From Hyphomicrobiales bacterium (lineage in GTDB: Bacteria; Pseudomonadota; Alphaproteobacteria; Rhizobiales; Xanthobacteraceae), in contig JAFKKN010000011.1 in the NCBI GenBank assembly GCA_017305535.1, forward strand, positions 1 to 64,000: a stretch of DNA of 64,000 nt. The letters run 5' to 3'. Under the pieces are notes generated by a model. It did no database searches. It was not told the origin of the DNA and saw only the letters and a program-made list of their open reading frames with translations. Of the stretch, positions 20,305 to 29,872 are shown one piece after another. Within the stretch, counting starts at the first letter, position 1, and each line of letters starts with the position of its first letter. A program made the translations under genes and the position numbers.

Positions 20305-20313
20305 GCGGAATCC

Positions 20314-21147
20314 CTAGAGTTGCCAGGCTTTGGGGAGCGGCTGCCCGCCCAACAGAAGCGTCAGAATGGGCTCGAGCCTTCGTCGGAGCATCAGGCCGCT
20401 GATCGCCGCGAGCCGAACGACGAGCTTGCCGTTCCAAGCGCTGGCACCGCCGTCCTCGCCAAGCGCGGCGCGCACGGGGGCCAGCAAACGCTCGAATTCG
20501 CTCCCGGCATAGAACACGGTCGCGAAGGCGGAGCGGCCGCCCAATGTCGCAGCGCTCGCCGTCATCCCGGCAATATCGCCGTTTAACCGCAAATCGTCGG
20601 CGAAGATGAGCTTGCCGTCGCGGCGAACGCGCCAGCGGTCACGCAGAGAGCCGGCGCGCACGCGCTCGCCCATTGCCGTGCGCCCGAGCAACACCGCCTC
20701 CACCGCGACGAGTTCGGCGTCGCCCTCCAGGCCCAGGTCGAGACGGCGCGACAGCCGCCCGCCGTCGAACAGGATGGTTTCCTGTGGCAGCCAGGCGAGA
20801 CGGGCGCCGCGGGCCGCACGCAAGCTATTCTCAATGACGGCGTCGTTGCCGATGGAACGGTAAACACGCTCACAAGCCTGTGTGGTGAGAACCGCCGCCG
20901 CGCCGACACCAAGCTCCGCCTCGACCCGAAACCGGTCGCCGCCGGTCAGCCCGCCTGCGGTGTTGATGACGATGGCTTCGGGGCACTGACCCGGCAGCGG
21001 CGTCGGCAACCTGATTTTAGCGCAGCCTTCCTGAAACAGCGTCTGTAGCCGGCACGCTCCGTCGCGCATGCCAAAGGCGATACGCGCGCGCCCCTCGGCG
21101 CGCTGCAATCTGCCCGGTGCGTCAGAACATGGGGTGTCGACGTACAT
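20314..21147 (-). CDS. ureD: Urease accessory protein UreD (UreH)
   Basis: UreD binds apo-urease and forms the conduit for nickel from UreG. The protein is about 277 residues from MYVDTPCSDAPG; an in-frame upstream Met (21177) would add ten residues. Family features include LPGQCPEAIVINTAGGLTGG, TTQACERVYRS and WLPQETILFDGGRL. It is the first gene of the urease part and follows urtE closely on the same strand, so urease probably shares the urt promoter. Confidence 0.94.
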   Translation of the reverse strand: MYVDTPCSDAPGRLQRAEGRARIAFGMRDGACRLQTLFQEGCAKIRLPTPLPGQCPEAIVINTAGGLTGGDRFRVEAELGVGAAAVLTTQACERVYRSIGNDAVIENSLRAARGARLAWLPQETILFDGGRLSRRLDLGLEGDAELVAVEAVLLGRTAMGERVRAGSLRDRWRVRRDGKLIFADDLRLNGDIAGMTASAATLGGRSAFATVFYAGSEFERLLAPVRAALGEDGGASAWNGKLVVRLAAISGLMLRRRLEPILTLLLGGQPLPKAWQL

Positions 21148-21245
21148 CCGGATCGTCCAGGACAACGGCTTGGTCAAAATAGATTATCTCGCCTCGGTTC
21201 GTGACTGCAATGCGTTCCCGACCGGAAATAAGACGGCGATACACC

Positions 21246-21941
21246 TCATAGGGCCATCTGTCGGCCGATCTCGGTAGGATCGAGTGCCGCTCGGTCGCAG
21301 CGATATTTCACAGCGCCACGATCCATGACGATGAAATCGTCGCCCAGTTCGCAGGCGAAATCGAGATATTGCTCGACCAGCACGATCGCGATGTTGCCGA
21401 GATTGCGCAGATAGGAAATAGCGCGGCCGATATCCTTGATGATCGAGGGCTGAATGCCCTCCGTCGGCTCGTCCAGCAACAGCAATTTCGGTCGCATCAC
21501 CAGCGCGCGTCCAATCGCGAGTTGCTGCTGTTGTCCGCCCGACAGGTCGCCGCCACGGCGGGGCAGCATCGATTTCAGCACGGGAAACAGAGAGAACACG
21601 TCATCGGGGATGCTCCGGTCGCGCCGCCTCAGCGGAGCATAGCCGGTCTTGAGATTCTCCTCGACGGTCAGCAGCGGGAAAATCTCGCGGCCTTGCGGCA
21701 CCAGCGATATGCCGCGCCGGGCGCGCTCGTAAGGCTTGAGCGACGAGATGCTGGCGCCATCGAGGCAGATCGAACCGCTTGCGATCGCTTGCTGGCCGAC
21801 GAGGGCGCGCAACAGGCTGGTCTTGCCGACGCCGTTGCGGCCCAGCACGCAGGTGACCTTGCCGGGTTCGGCGGTCAGCGAGATGCCACGCAGGGCCTGC
21901 GCCGCGCCATAGAAAAGATTGATGTCCTTGATCTCCAGCAT
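21246..21941 (-). CDS. urtE: Urea ABC transporter ATP-binding protein UrtE
   Basis: A LivF-type ATPase of 231 residues. The Walker A is GRNGVGKTS, the ABC signature LSGGQQQQLAIGRAL, and the Walker B LLLLDEPTEGIQPS; the last motif is characteristic of UrtE/LivF proteins. Together with UrtD it energises the UrtBC permease. The preferred start is the Met at 21941 (MLEIKDINLFYG), although 21947 is also in frame. Confidence 0.94.
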   Translation of the reverse strand: MLEIKDINLFYGAAQALRGISLTAEPGKVTCVLGRNGVGKTSLLRALVGQQAIASGSICLDGASISSLKPYERARRGISLVPQGREIFPLLTVEENLKTGYAPLRRRDRSIPDDVFSLFPVLKSMLPRRGGDLSGGQQQQLAIGRALVMRPKLLLLDEPTEGIQPSIIKDIGRAISYLRNLGNIAIVLVEQYLDFACELGDDFIVMDRGAVKYRCDRAALDPTEIGRQMAL

Positions 21942-21979
21942 GGTCATTCCTTCCGCGCGCGATCTTTCGGGATCATGCG

Positions 21980-22741
21980 CTATCGTCCCAAATAGACGTC
22001 GATCACGCGCTCGTTCGCGGAGACCTGATCGATGGTGCCTTCCGCGAGCACCGATCCTTCATGCAGGCAGGTGACCCGCACGCCGAGTTCGCGAATGAAC
22101 GTCATGTCGTGTTCGACAACCACGACGGTCTTGTCGCGGTTGATGGTCTTGAGCAACTCGGCGGTCTGGTGGGTTTCAACGTCGGTCATGCCGGCGACCG
22201 GCTCGTCGACCAGCAGCAGTTTCGGGTCTTGCGCCAGCAGCATTCCGATCTCGAGCCATTGCTTCTGGCCGTGCGACAGGTTCCCCGCCAATCGGCGGCG
22301 CGCGCCGGTCAGGCGGATGATTTCGAGGACCTGATCGATCCGATCGGCATCGGCCCTGGAGTCCTGCCAGAACAAGGTGGAGCGAACACGATGATCAACG
22401 TTCAAGGCCAGCAGCAGATTGTCTTCGACGGTCTGGCTTTCGAACACGGTCGGCTTCTGAAACTTGCGGCCGATACCAAGCTCGGCGATCTGCGTTTCGT
22501 CCAACCGCGTCAGGTCGGTGACGCCGTCGAACAGGACGTCGCCGCTGTCGGGTCTGGTTTTGCCGGTGATGATGTCCATCATCGTCGTCTTGCCGGCGCC
22601 GTTGGGGCCGATGATCGCGCGCATCTCGCCGGGGGCGATCGTCATCGACAGATTGTTAATGGCATGGAAGCCGTCGAACGAGACATGCACGCCGTCGAGA
22701 TAGAGCATCGCCGAGGTCTTGCGGGTATCCAGTGCGTTCAT
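21980..22741 (-). CDS. urtD: Urea ABC transporter ATP-binding protein UrtD
   Basis: A LivG-type ATPase of 253 residues. Walker A is GPNGAGKTT, the signature LSHGQKQWLEIGMLL, and Walker B LLLVDEPVAGM. The LSHGQKQWLEIGM form is the UrtD version of the ABC signature. ATG 22741 is chosen because it sits 4 bp after the urtC stop; the frame extends upstream within urtC. Confidence 0.94.
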   Translation of the reverse strand: MNALDTRKTSAMLYLDGVHVSFDGFHAINNLSMTIAPGEMRAIIGPNGAGKTTMMDIITGKTRPDSGDVLFDGVTDLTRLDETQIAELGIGRKFQKPTVFESQTVEDNLLLALNVDHRVRSTLFWQDSRADADRIDQVLEIIRLTGARRRLAGNLSHGQKQWLEIGMLLAQDPKLLLVDEPVAGMTDVETHQTAELLKTINRDKTVVVVEHDMTFIRELGVRVTCLHEGSVLAEGTIDQVSANERVIDVYLGR

Positions 22742-22745
22742 CCGC

Positions 22746-23915
22746 TCACTCCGCCATGTGAGGTTTGACTGCGCCGTCTTCGAATGCGGCGCTGCGGGCA
22801 TCTTCCGATAGACTGGTTGCCTGTCGCGCGTCGCGCCATGCATTCCAGGTGCCGACAATTCCCTTCGGCAGCAGCAGGGTGACCAGAACGAACAGTGCGC
22901 CGAGCATGAACAGCCAGTACGGCGCCAGCACGCCCGACGTGAAAACCGTCTTGGCGTAGTTGACCGCGACGGCGCCGAGCGCCGCGCCGATCAGAGTGCC
23001 GCGTCCGCCGACCGCGACCCAGATCACCGCCTCGATGGAATTGCCCGGCGCGAATTCGCCGGGATTGATGATGCCGACCTGCGGGACATAAAGCGCGCCC
23101 GCTATACCCGCGATGCAGGCGGACAGTGTGAACACGAACAGCTTATAGGATTCCACGCGATAGCCGAGAAACCGGGTGCGGGACTCCGCATCGCGAATGG
23201 CGATCAGCACCTTGCCGAGCTTGGAGCCGACCACGGCGCGGCAGATCAGGAAACTGATCGCAAGCGCGAGGCAACTGAGCGCGAACAGCGCCGCGCGCGT
23301 GCCTTCCGCTTGCACATTGAAGCCGAGGATATCCTTGAAGTCGGTGAGGCCGTTGTTGCCGCCGAAACCGAAATCGTTGCGAAAGAAGCCCAGCAGCAAG
23401 GCATAGGTCATCGCCTGTGTGATGATGGAGAGGTAGACGCCGGTGACACGCGAGCGGAAAGCCAGCCAGCCGAAGCAGAACGCGAGCAGGCCCGGCACCA
23501 GCACCACCATCAGCGCCGCGAACCAGAACATGTCGAAGCCCTGCCAATACCACGGCAGCGATTTCCAGTTCAGGAACACCATGAAATCCGGCAGCACCGG
23601 ATCGGCATAGACGCCGCGCGTGCCGATCTGGCGCATCAGGTACATGCCCATGGCGTATCCGCCCAGCGCGAAGAATGCGCCATGACCGAGCGAGAGAATG
23701 CCGCAATAGCCCCAGATCAGATCGATTGAGAGCGCCAGCACGGCGTAACAGACATATTTGCCGAACAACGTCATCAGATAGGTCGGCACATGAAGCATCG
23801 ATGTGTCCGGCAGCAGCAGATTGGACAGCGGCAGCAGCACGCCGACCGTCGCGACGATCGCAAGAAAGATGGTCGCCCGGCGATCGAGCGAACGGGTGAG
23901 GATATGCGGCATCAT
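22746..23915 (-). CDS. urtC: Urea ABC transporter permease UrtC
   Basis: A LivM-type inner-membrane permease of 389 residues with about nine hydrophobic segments. UrtC-type landmarks include the WGYCGILSLGHGAFFALGGYA region (shortened here: GILSLGHGAFFALGG) and AVGGRGTLIGAALGAVAVNY. It pairs with UrtB to form the urea channel. The start at 23915 overlaps the urtB stop (ATGATG), so translation is coupled. Upstream in-frame codons to 24080 belong to urtB sequence. Confidence 0.94.
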   Translation of the reverse strand: MMPHILTRSLDRRATIFLAIVATVGVLLPLSNLLLPDTSMLHVPTYLMTLFGKYVCYAVLALSIDLIWGYCGILSLGHGAFFALGGYAMGMYLMRQIGTRGVYADPVLPDFMVFLNWKSLPWYWQGFDMFWFAALMVVLVPGLLAFCFGWLAFRSRVTGVYLSIITQAMTYALLLGFFRNDFGFGGNNGLTDFKDILGFNVQAEGTRAALFALSCLALAISFLICRAVVGSKLGKVLIAIRDAESRTRFLGYRVESYKLFVFTLSACIAGIAGALYVPQVGIINPGEFAPGNSIEAVIWVAVGGRGTLIGAALGAVAVNYAKTVFTSGVLAPYWLFMLGALFVLVTLLLPKGIVGTWNAWRDARQATSLSEDARSAAFEDGAVKPHMAE

Positions 23916-25558
23916 GCGTCCACCGCCCGGCCCTTGAGCGCGAACAGGCCGCGCGGACGTTTCTGAATGAACAGGATGATGAGAACGAGGATCGCGATCT
24001 TGCCGAGCACCGCGCCCGCCACCGGTTCCAGGAACTTGTTGGCGATGCCGAGCGTGAAGGCGCCGATCAACGTTCCCCACAAATTGCCGACGCCGCCAAA
24101 CACCACCACCATGAAGGAATCGATGATGTAGCTTTGCCCAAGATTGGGACTAACGTTATCGATCTGCGACAGCGCGACCCCGGCAACTCCGGCAATGCCG
24201 GAGCCAAGACCGAAGGTCAGCGCGTCGACCCGCGACGTCGCGATGCCCATCGAAGCCGCCATCCTGCGGTTCTGCGTCACCGCCCGCATTTCCAGGCCAA
24301 GGCGTGTGAAGCGCAACATGGCGAGCAGGATGACGAACACCGTCAGCGCGAAGCAGAGAATCCACAGCCGGTTATAGGTGATGGTGATCTGCCCGAGGTC
24401 GAAGGCGCCGCTCATCCATGACGGATTTCCGACTTCGCGGTTGTTTGGACCGAAGATGGTGCGGACGGCCTGCTGCAGGATCAGCGAAAGACCCCACGTG
24501 GCCAGCAACGTTTCCAGCGGACGGCCGTAGAGGAAACGGATGATGGTGCGCTCGATCGAAACGCCGATCGCGCCGGCGACGACGAAGGCGAGCGGCACGG
24601 CGATCAGTAGCGAATAGTCGAAGGCCGCGGGATAGCTGGTGCGGATCGTCTCCTGCACGACGAAGGTGGTATAGGCGCCGACCATCACCATTTCGCCGTG
24701 CGCCATGTTGATGACCCCCATCACACCGAAGGTGATGGCGAGGCCGATGGCGGCGAGCAGCAGAACCGAACCGAGCGACAGGCCGTACCAGGCGTTCTGC
24801 ACGGTCGACCACAATGCGAGATTGCCTTTGATGGATGTCATCGCGGCGGTCGCGGCGCGCGTAACGGCTGGTGATGCGTCTCCCGGCAAGCCGGACAGCA
24901 GCGCCAGGGCGTCCTGATCGCCGCGCGCCTTGATAGTGGCGACGGCATCAAGCTTGTCGGCCTCGCTGGCATCGGTCTTGAACAGGACGACAGCGGCGCG
25001 GGCCGCGGCAAGGGCCTTTCGCGCCGTGTCGTTGGTCTCGTTCCTCAGGGCGGCGTCGAGCGGCGCCAGCGAACTTTCCTCATGGTTCTTGAAAACGGAC
25101 TGTGCGGCCTGAATCCGAACAGCGACATCGGGTGAAAGCAGCGTCAGGCTGCCCAACGCGGCATCGATGGTCCGGCGCAAGCGATTGTTGAGACGAACAG
25201 GGCTGGCGCTGTCGGGAAGCGTTGCGACGGACTGGCCGTTCGCGGCGTCGACGATCTTGCTGTCTGTACCCTTGATGAAAACCTTCTTGCTGTCTTCGTC
25301 CGCATACAGCCTGCCATCTTTCAGCGCGCTGATGATGGGATAGGCCAGCGGATTGCCGCTGACTTGCAGATGCGAGACGGCGGTTTCTGAATCCGCGAAG
25401 GATCGTGCGGCGAACAGGGCGACGTCGTCTTCGAACGAGGCCGCGTGAGCGGGAACGCCGGACCATCCGGAGCATATCGTGACCGAAAGAGCGAGAATCG
25501 CACCCGCGCGTTTGATGCGGCCGACGATGCGGCGTGAAACGTCCGAATTGAAAAACAC
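23912..25558 (-). CDS. urtB: Urea ABC transporter permease UrtB
   Basis: The 548-residue protein consists of a signal-like N-terminus, a periplasmic helical extension (about residues 40-240, with short Ala-rich helical repeats) and a LivH-type permease domain (about 250-540). Permease motifs are GVMGVINMAHGEMVMVGAY and VVFGGVGNLWGTLIGAF. The long N-terminal extension is usual for UrtB and absent from amino-acid LivH proteins, which supports the urea assignment. It starts 63 bp after urtA. Confidence 0.94.
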   Translation of the reverse strand: MFFNSDVSRRIVGRIKRAGAILALSVTICSGWSGVPAHAASFEDDVALFAARSFADSETAVSHLQVSGNPLAYPIISALKDGRLYADEDSKKVFIKGTDSKIVDAANGQSVATLPDSASPVRLNNRLRRTIDAALGSLTLLSPDVAVRIQAAQSVFKNHEESSLAPLDAALRNETNDTARKALAAARAAVVLFKTDASEADKLDAVATIKARGDQDALALLSGLPGDASPAVTRAATAAMTSIKGNLALWSTVQNAWYGLSLGSVLLLAAIGLAITFGVMGVINMAHGEMVMVGAYTTFVVQETIRTSYPAAFDYSLLIAVPLAFVVAGAIGVSIERTIIRFLYGRPLETLLATWGLSLILQQAVRTIFGPNNREVGNPSWMSGAFDLGQITITYNRLWILCFALTVFVILLAMLRFTRLGLEMRAVTQNRRMAASMGIATSRVDALTFGLGSGIAGVAGVALSQIDNVSPNLGQSYIIDSFMVVVFGGVGNLWGTLIGAFTLGIANKFLEPVAGAVLGKIAILVLIILFIQKRPRGLFALKGRAVDA

Positions 25559-25621
25559 GGCAATACTCCGGCAAGAAAGGAAGGCGGCGCGCAGCCGCCT
25601 TCCGGTGTCAGGTCGCGATCG

Positions 25622-26956
25622 CTACGATCCCTGACCACCGCACTTCTTGGTGATCTTGTTGTAGTTGCCGCACTTCAAGGTCACCCAGTCGGCCTCGAGA
25701 TCCTTGGAGCCCTCGAGGTAGTCCGACCATGCGTCGCCAGGGACCAGCCTGGCTTTCGTCGGATCGTCGGGAGAGACGACGTTGAACTGTCCGTCGCCCT
25801 GGATTTCGCCGATGAACACCGGCTTGGTGATGTGGTGGTTGGGCAGCATTTCCGAGACGCCGCCGGTCAGGTTCGCCTGCTTGATGCCGGGCAATGCTTC
25901 GATCACCTTGTCAGGATCGAATGACTTGGCCTTCTCGACCGCCTTCACCCACATATGGAAGCCGATGTAGTGAGCCTCCATCGGATCATTGGTGGTGCGC
26001 TTCGGGTTCTTGGTGAAGGCGTGCCATTCCTTGATGAAGGCCGTGTTCGCGGGTGTCTTGATCGATTCGAAGTAGTTCCACGCCGCGAGATGACCGACGA
26101 GCGGCTTGGTGTCGATACCAGCCAATTCTTCCTCACCCACCGAGAACGCGACGACGGGAATGTCCGTTGCCTTGATGCCCTGATTGCCCAGCTCCTTGTA
26201 GAACGGCACGTTGGCGTCGCCGTTGATGGTGGAAACGACGGCGGTTTTCTTGCCGGCCGAGCCGAACTTCTTGATGTCCGACACGATGGTCTGCCAATCG
26301 CTATGACCGAACGGCGTGTAGTTGATCATGATATCGTCCTGGGAGACGCCTTTGGACTTCAGGTAGGCTTCCAGAATCTTGTTGGTGGTGCGGGGATAGA
26401 CATAGTCGGTGCCAGCGAGCACCCAGCGCTTCACCTTCTCCTCCTTCATCAGGTAATCAACCGCGGGAATTGCCTGCTGGTTGGGCGCGGCGCCGGTGTA
26501 GAATACGTTGCGCTCGCTTTCCTCGCCTTCGTATTGCACCGGATAGAACAGGATCGAATCCAGTTCCTTGAACACCGGCAGCACGGACTTGCGCGATACG
26601 GAGGTCCAGCAACCGAACACGACGCTGACCTTGTCCTTGGTAATCAGCTCGCGCGCCTTTTCCGCGAACAAAGGCCAGTTCGAAGCCGGATCGACCACCA
26701 CGGCTTCGAGCTTCTTGCCAAGAACGCCACCCTTCTTGTTCTGCTCGTCGATGAGCATCAGCATGACGTCCTTCAGCGTCGTTTCGCTGATGGCCATCGT
26801 GCCCGAGAGCGAGTGCAGAATGCCGATCTTGATGGTGTCATCCGCAGCGTTCGCAGGTGTGAACGCCGATAGACCAAGGCAAAGGCCAGCTACCGCCGCG
26901 AGCCAACTGCGGCGGCTTAACAATCCTGAAGAAAGAGACATCGTTGAACGCGTCAT
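25622..26956 (-). CDS. urtA: Urea ABC transporter substrate-binding protein UrtA
   Basis: A 444-residue periplasmic urea receptor. The export signal SRRSWLAAVAGLCLG carries a twin-arginine-like pair before the hydrophobic core. UrtA features are KIGILHSLSGTMAISE, FGCWTSVSRKSVLPVFK, FYPVQYEGEE and DYVYPRTTNKI, with DPMEAHYIGFHMW further on. ATG 26956 is preceded by GAGGAGAG; the in-frame Met at 27037 would begin inside the promoter region. It heads the whole urt-ure unit. Confidence 0.96.
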   Translation of the reverse strand: MTRSTMSLSSGLLSRRSWLAAVAGLCLGLSAFTPANAADDTIKIGILHSLSGTMAISETTLKDVMLMLIDEQNKKGGVLGKKLEAVVVDPASNWPLFAEKARELITKDKVSVVFGCWTSVSRKSVLPVFKELDSILFYPVQYEGEESERNVFYTGAAPNQQAIPAVDYLMKEEKVKRWVLAGTDYVYPRTTNKILEAYLKSKGVSQDDIMINYTPFGHSDWQTIVSDIKKFGSAGKKTAVVSTINGDANVPFYKELGNQGIKATDIPVVAFSVGEEELAGIDTKPLVGHLAAWNYFESIKTPANTAFIKEWHAFTKNPKRTTNDPMEAHYIGFHMWVKAVEKAKSFDPDKVIEALPGIKQANLTGGVSEMLPNHHITKPVFIGEIQGDGQFNVVSPDDPTKARLVPGDAWSDYLEGSKDLEADWVTLKCGNYNKITKKCGGQGS

Positions 26957-27020
26957 GTGGCAAACTCTCCTCGGCTCGTGGACACGACAGATATTTGTCG
27001 GGTCGCCCAAGCCGAAGGAT

Positions 27021-27036
27021 CGCAAGAAGCATGCCA
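27021..27036 (-). promoter_or_regulatory. Sigma-54 (-24/-12) promoter of urtA
   Basis: The minus strand reads TGGCATGCTTCTTGCG. This fits the sigma-54 consensus TGGCACG-N4-TTGCW with the invariant GG and GC at the correct distance; only the C of GGCAC and the last base differ. It predicts a transcript start near 27010 and a leader of about 55 bases before urtA at 26956. Nitrogen-regulated transport and urease genes of this group are commonly under NtrC/sigma-54. No convincing NtrC dyad was found upstream; TGCAC near 27108 is at best half of one. Confidence 0.65.
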
Positions 27037-27673
27037 TGACCGCTGACGCATATAAGAATTTGAAATAGAAGGGAAATTTCAGATTATCTCGTTTGCTTAA
27101 TTTTTGTGCAAGGCTAGTAATTGAGCAAAACCACTGTCCAGTTCTTGGCGTCAGCGCTTAATGTTTAGGCGAAATCACGTTGGTTCATTAGCGGCGCAAA
27201 ACCGGATCGGTTTTGCCGTGGCTTGCGCGGAAGCCGGACTGACTAGGCCGAGCACGGGAGCAGCTAGGCGGATTGGGATGTCCTTCAGAATCGCATGGCA
27301 CGGCAGACCCCGCTCGATGCACTAGCAGACGTTGGGCATGCGCGTTGCGATCGGCGCAATTCTGATCGTGGAGAAAGTGCCGATACTTTCGCGCAATTCG
27401 AGACTGCACGACGCCTCCTGTTTGGCTTGTGGATCGATATCGCGAGGATTTAGCCAAGCTAAGCTGATCTCACTTCGGAGGGCAGGAGAGTTGGTGTTGC
27501 TTACGGCAACGCCGCTTAATCCGGCGCCCCAACGTCAGCAAGGTGCAGTGTTTCTTGCTAGGTTGAGCGGCGACTGGCACGCGAATGAGCGAAATGTTAT
27601 CGACAGTTCGATTGGATATCGAGCCATGCGCATGTCTGTACGCTTGGCCAGATCGACCGGAGAGTAAACGCCC
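27037..27673. other. Intergenic region between urtA and the enoyl-CoA hydratase gene
   Basis: The stretch from 27050 to 27180 is AT-rich and probably holds the upstream control region of urtA. Several short open frames on both strands between 27188 and 27667 show no recognisable domain, no ribosome-binding site and no continuity, so I do not call genes there. Confidence 0.5.
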
Positions 27674-28450
27674 ATGTGTGCCGCGCTCGTTCACTACGCC
27701 GTTTCGAATGCAATTGCGGAAATCACGCTTGATCGTGCGCCCGTCAATGCGCTGAGCATGCCTTTGATCGATGGATTGCTGGACGCCCTGGGCAAAGCAA
27801 AGGACGATTCATCCGTACGAGCGGTTGTCATCGCCAGCGCTCACAAGGTTTTTTGTGCCGGGCTCGATCTTGATATCGTACGTGGCAAACGCGGGCTCGA
27901 TGCCAAGGCGTTTCTCGAGCGCCTCTATTTCGCGTTAAACGATGTGCAATATCGAATGGGTAAGCCGACCATTGCCGCTGTGGATGGCGCGGCGCGTGCC
28001 GGCGGCATGACGATCGCCGTGTCTTGTGACATGATTATTGCAGGGGACGCGGCAACATTCGGATATCCGGAAATCGACGTTGGTTTGATTCCGGCTTTGC
28101 ATTTTGTGCAACTGCCGCGGCTGGTTGGAAAGCATCAAGCGTTCGGCCCGCTGTTTTTAGGCGATCCGTTTGATGCGTCCACTGCGTTTCGCATGGGCTT
28201 GGTCAGCGAAATCGTTCCGAAAGGATCGGCTCTTGATCGCGCGCGAACCATTGCGCGACGGTTCGCCGAAAAATCACCTGCTATCATGAAGATTGGGCGT
28301 GATGCATTCATGCGTGCGGTCGACGCGGACTATCGCCGCGCGATCGAGCATGCCGCGGATAGTTTCGCTCTTGTCGCGAGCACACAGGATTGCCAAGAGG
28401 GGCTCGACGCTTTCGTTGAAAAGCGCCCGCCAAGATATACGGGGCGCTGA
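27674..28450 (+). CDS. Enoyl-CoA hydratase/isomerase family protein
   Basis: A 258-residue crotonase. The oxyanion segment is HKVFCAGLDLDIV (about 56-68) and GAARAGGMTIAVSCDMII (about 102-119). At the position of the first catalytic Glu of true hydratases the sequence has GGMTIAVSCD, without Glu, so simple hydration is doubtful; FGYPEIDVGL keeps the second. It may be an isomerase, hydrolase or other crotonase. It is a single gene between the urea unit and a truncated IclR gene. Confidence 0.85.
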   Translation: MCAALVHYAVSNAIAEITLDRAPVNALSMPLIDGLLDALGKAKDDSSVRAVVIASAHKVFCAGLDLDIVRGKRGLDAKAFLERLYFALNDVQYRMGKPTIAAVDGAARAGGMTIAVSCDMIIAGDAATFGYPEIDVGLIPALHFVQLPRLVGKHQAFGPLFLGDPFDASTAFRMGLVSEIVPKGSALDRARTIARRFAEKSPAIMKIGRDAFMRAVDADYRRAIEHAADSFALVASTQDCQEGLDAFVEKRPPRYTGR

Positions 28451-28545
28451 CCGGAGTCTTGGGCTGACGACGTGACGTTAGGATGCTCCATCGGTGATGG
28501 ATGACGCCCGGCGAGCGAGTATTGAAGTTTAGAGACGCGCTTTCG

Positions 28546-29118
28546 CTACTTTAGTTCTTCGCCGCTGGCGGCTCTGATATCGGCCATGCCGCGATCAATT
28601 TCTGACCGTAGCGCGGAGACCATTTCGTCCAAGCGATCCCCAACGCGAAAGACCGGTCCTGCCACCAGCAGGCAGAGTTGGCGATCCGCAAGCGGCAGAG
28701 GCATCGCGACACCGAGCAGATCTGGTACGAAGCCGTTGACGTTGAGAAACCAACCGCGCTTGATCGATTTTTGAATGTCGGCTTCGACCTCCTCAGGAGA
28801 CATCAGGCTGTCGGGGGCGAACCGAACGTAGTCTACTTTTCGCAGGAGGCTCGCGCGTTCTTTCGGTGGAATGATCGACAGGATCGCACGCCCGCTCGAT
28901 GTGGCGTGAAGCGGCACACGTTCGCCGACGTGGGTAAAATATCGAATGGGCGAGCGTGACTCGACGACCTCCAGGAATATAGCGTTTTGTCCCGACAACG
29001 CGGCGAGCGCCGCGGTTTCCCCGGTCACCTGCGCCACATGCGCGACCATCTCGCGAAGCCGATCGGGTATTGGGCCGTCAGCCACGATCGTCCTTGCCAG
29101 ATCGAGCAACCGACGCAT
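28546..29118 (-). pseudogene. IclR-family regulator lacking its DNA-binding domain
   Basis: The 190 residues match the IclR effector-binding domain: LEVVESRSPIRYFTHVGER, VPLHATSSGRAIL and GWFLNVNGFVPDLLGVAMPL. A normal IclR protein has about 250 residues with a winged helix first. Upstream of 29118 the same frame continues open for some codons (CLGFPSG just before the Met) but no helix-turn-helix is seen in any frame before an IS3 remnant begins near 29.4 kb. The gene therefore seems to have lost its 5' part. If expressed it could only act as an effector-binding or dominant-negative fragment. Confidence 0.65.
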
Positions 29119-29357
29119 GCCCGACGGGAAGCCGAGGCATTGCTCGCAACGCTGAGCGAATACGAGTGATTTGACCGCATGTTTGTCCAGACTGACCCGA
29201 CGGCTTTCTCGAGAAGGTGAGGATCCTCCGAGGAGACCTGCTCCTGCCTACCCGCCGACGATCGCTCAAATCACAGTATGAGGTGGCATTCAGCCACTCT
29301 TATCGAAATTCCGACGTCCCGGCGATTTGAGCTGCTGCCGGTCTCACGGACAGCCGG

Positions 29358-29564
29358 TTAAGCTAACTTCAGCTTTCGTTCGAGCTGAACCGGGCTGGCG
29401 TATCCGATTATCGGATGACGTCGGGCCGCATTGTAGAACCGCTCGATGTAGTCGAAAATCCACTCTGGTTCGGTCGCTCGGCCGCAATTTTCCGGTCCGG
29501 TAAATTTGATGGCAGGGTTGCGATCTGGCGATCGCCTTCGTCCCTCGCCAGGCGCCGTCGTCAC
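29358..29564 (-). pseudogene. IS3-family transposase (OrfB) C-terminal remnant
   Basis: The minus-strand frame contains IFDYIERFYNAARRHPIIGY and ASPVQLERKLKLA, the well-conserved end of IS3-family OrfB transposases. The upstream DDE core is absent or scrambled. The region 29570-29830 has further open but unrecognisable sequence, possibly part of the same or another decayed element. It adjoins the truncated IclR gene and may explain its loss. Confidence 0.7.
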
Positions 29565-29872
29565 GGCCTGGCCTGCAGGGGTTGCTGGCGCATTTGACGC
29601 TCAACCGATGAAGACCGCAATCAATGCCATTAGTAATCAGGTCCCGCCAGACCCGGCGGGACAATAGGTCCAATCGCTGCTGGTGAAGCCGGCCCTCATA
29701 CGCTGGCCGATCGCTTCGTCGCCAAGGGATCCGGCACTGAGCGAACGTTTCAGCTCGGCTAAATCCCTGTCGCTGCATGACGACTTCCGGCTTCATGAAA
29801 CGCCCAATCTCGGCGTCCATCAAACCGGCGGCAGCTTAGTCGCGCGCGATCTACCGCCGCGCTGCCCGAAGA

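Noticed and set aside
27090-27120. NtrC dyad upstream of the urtA sigma-54 promoter
   Set aside because: TGCAC near 27108 has no matching GTGCA arm at the required distance.
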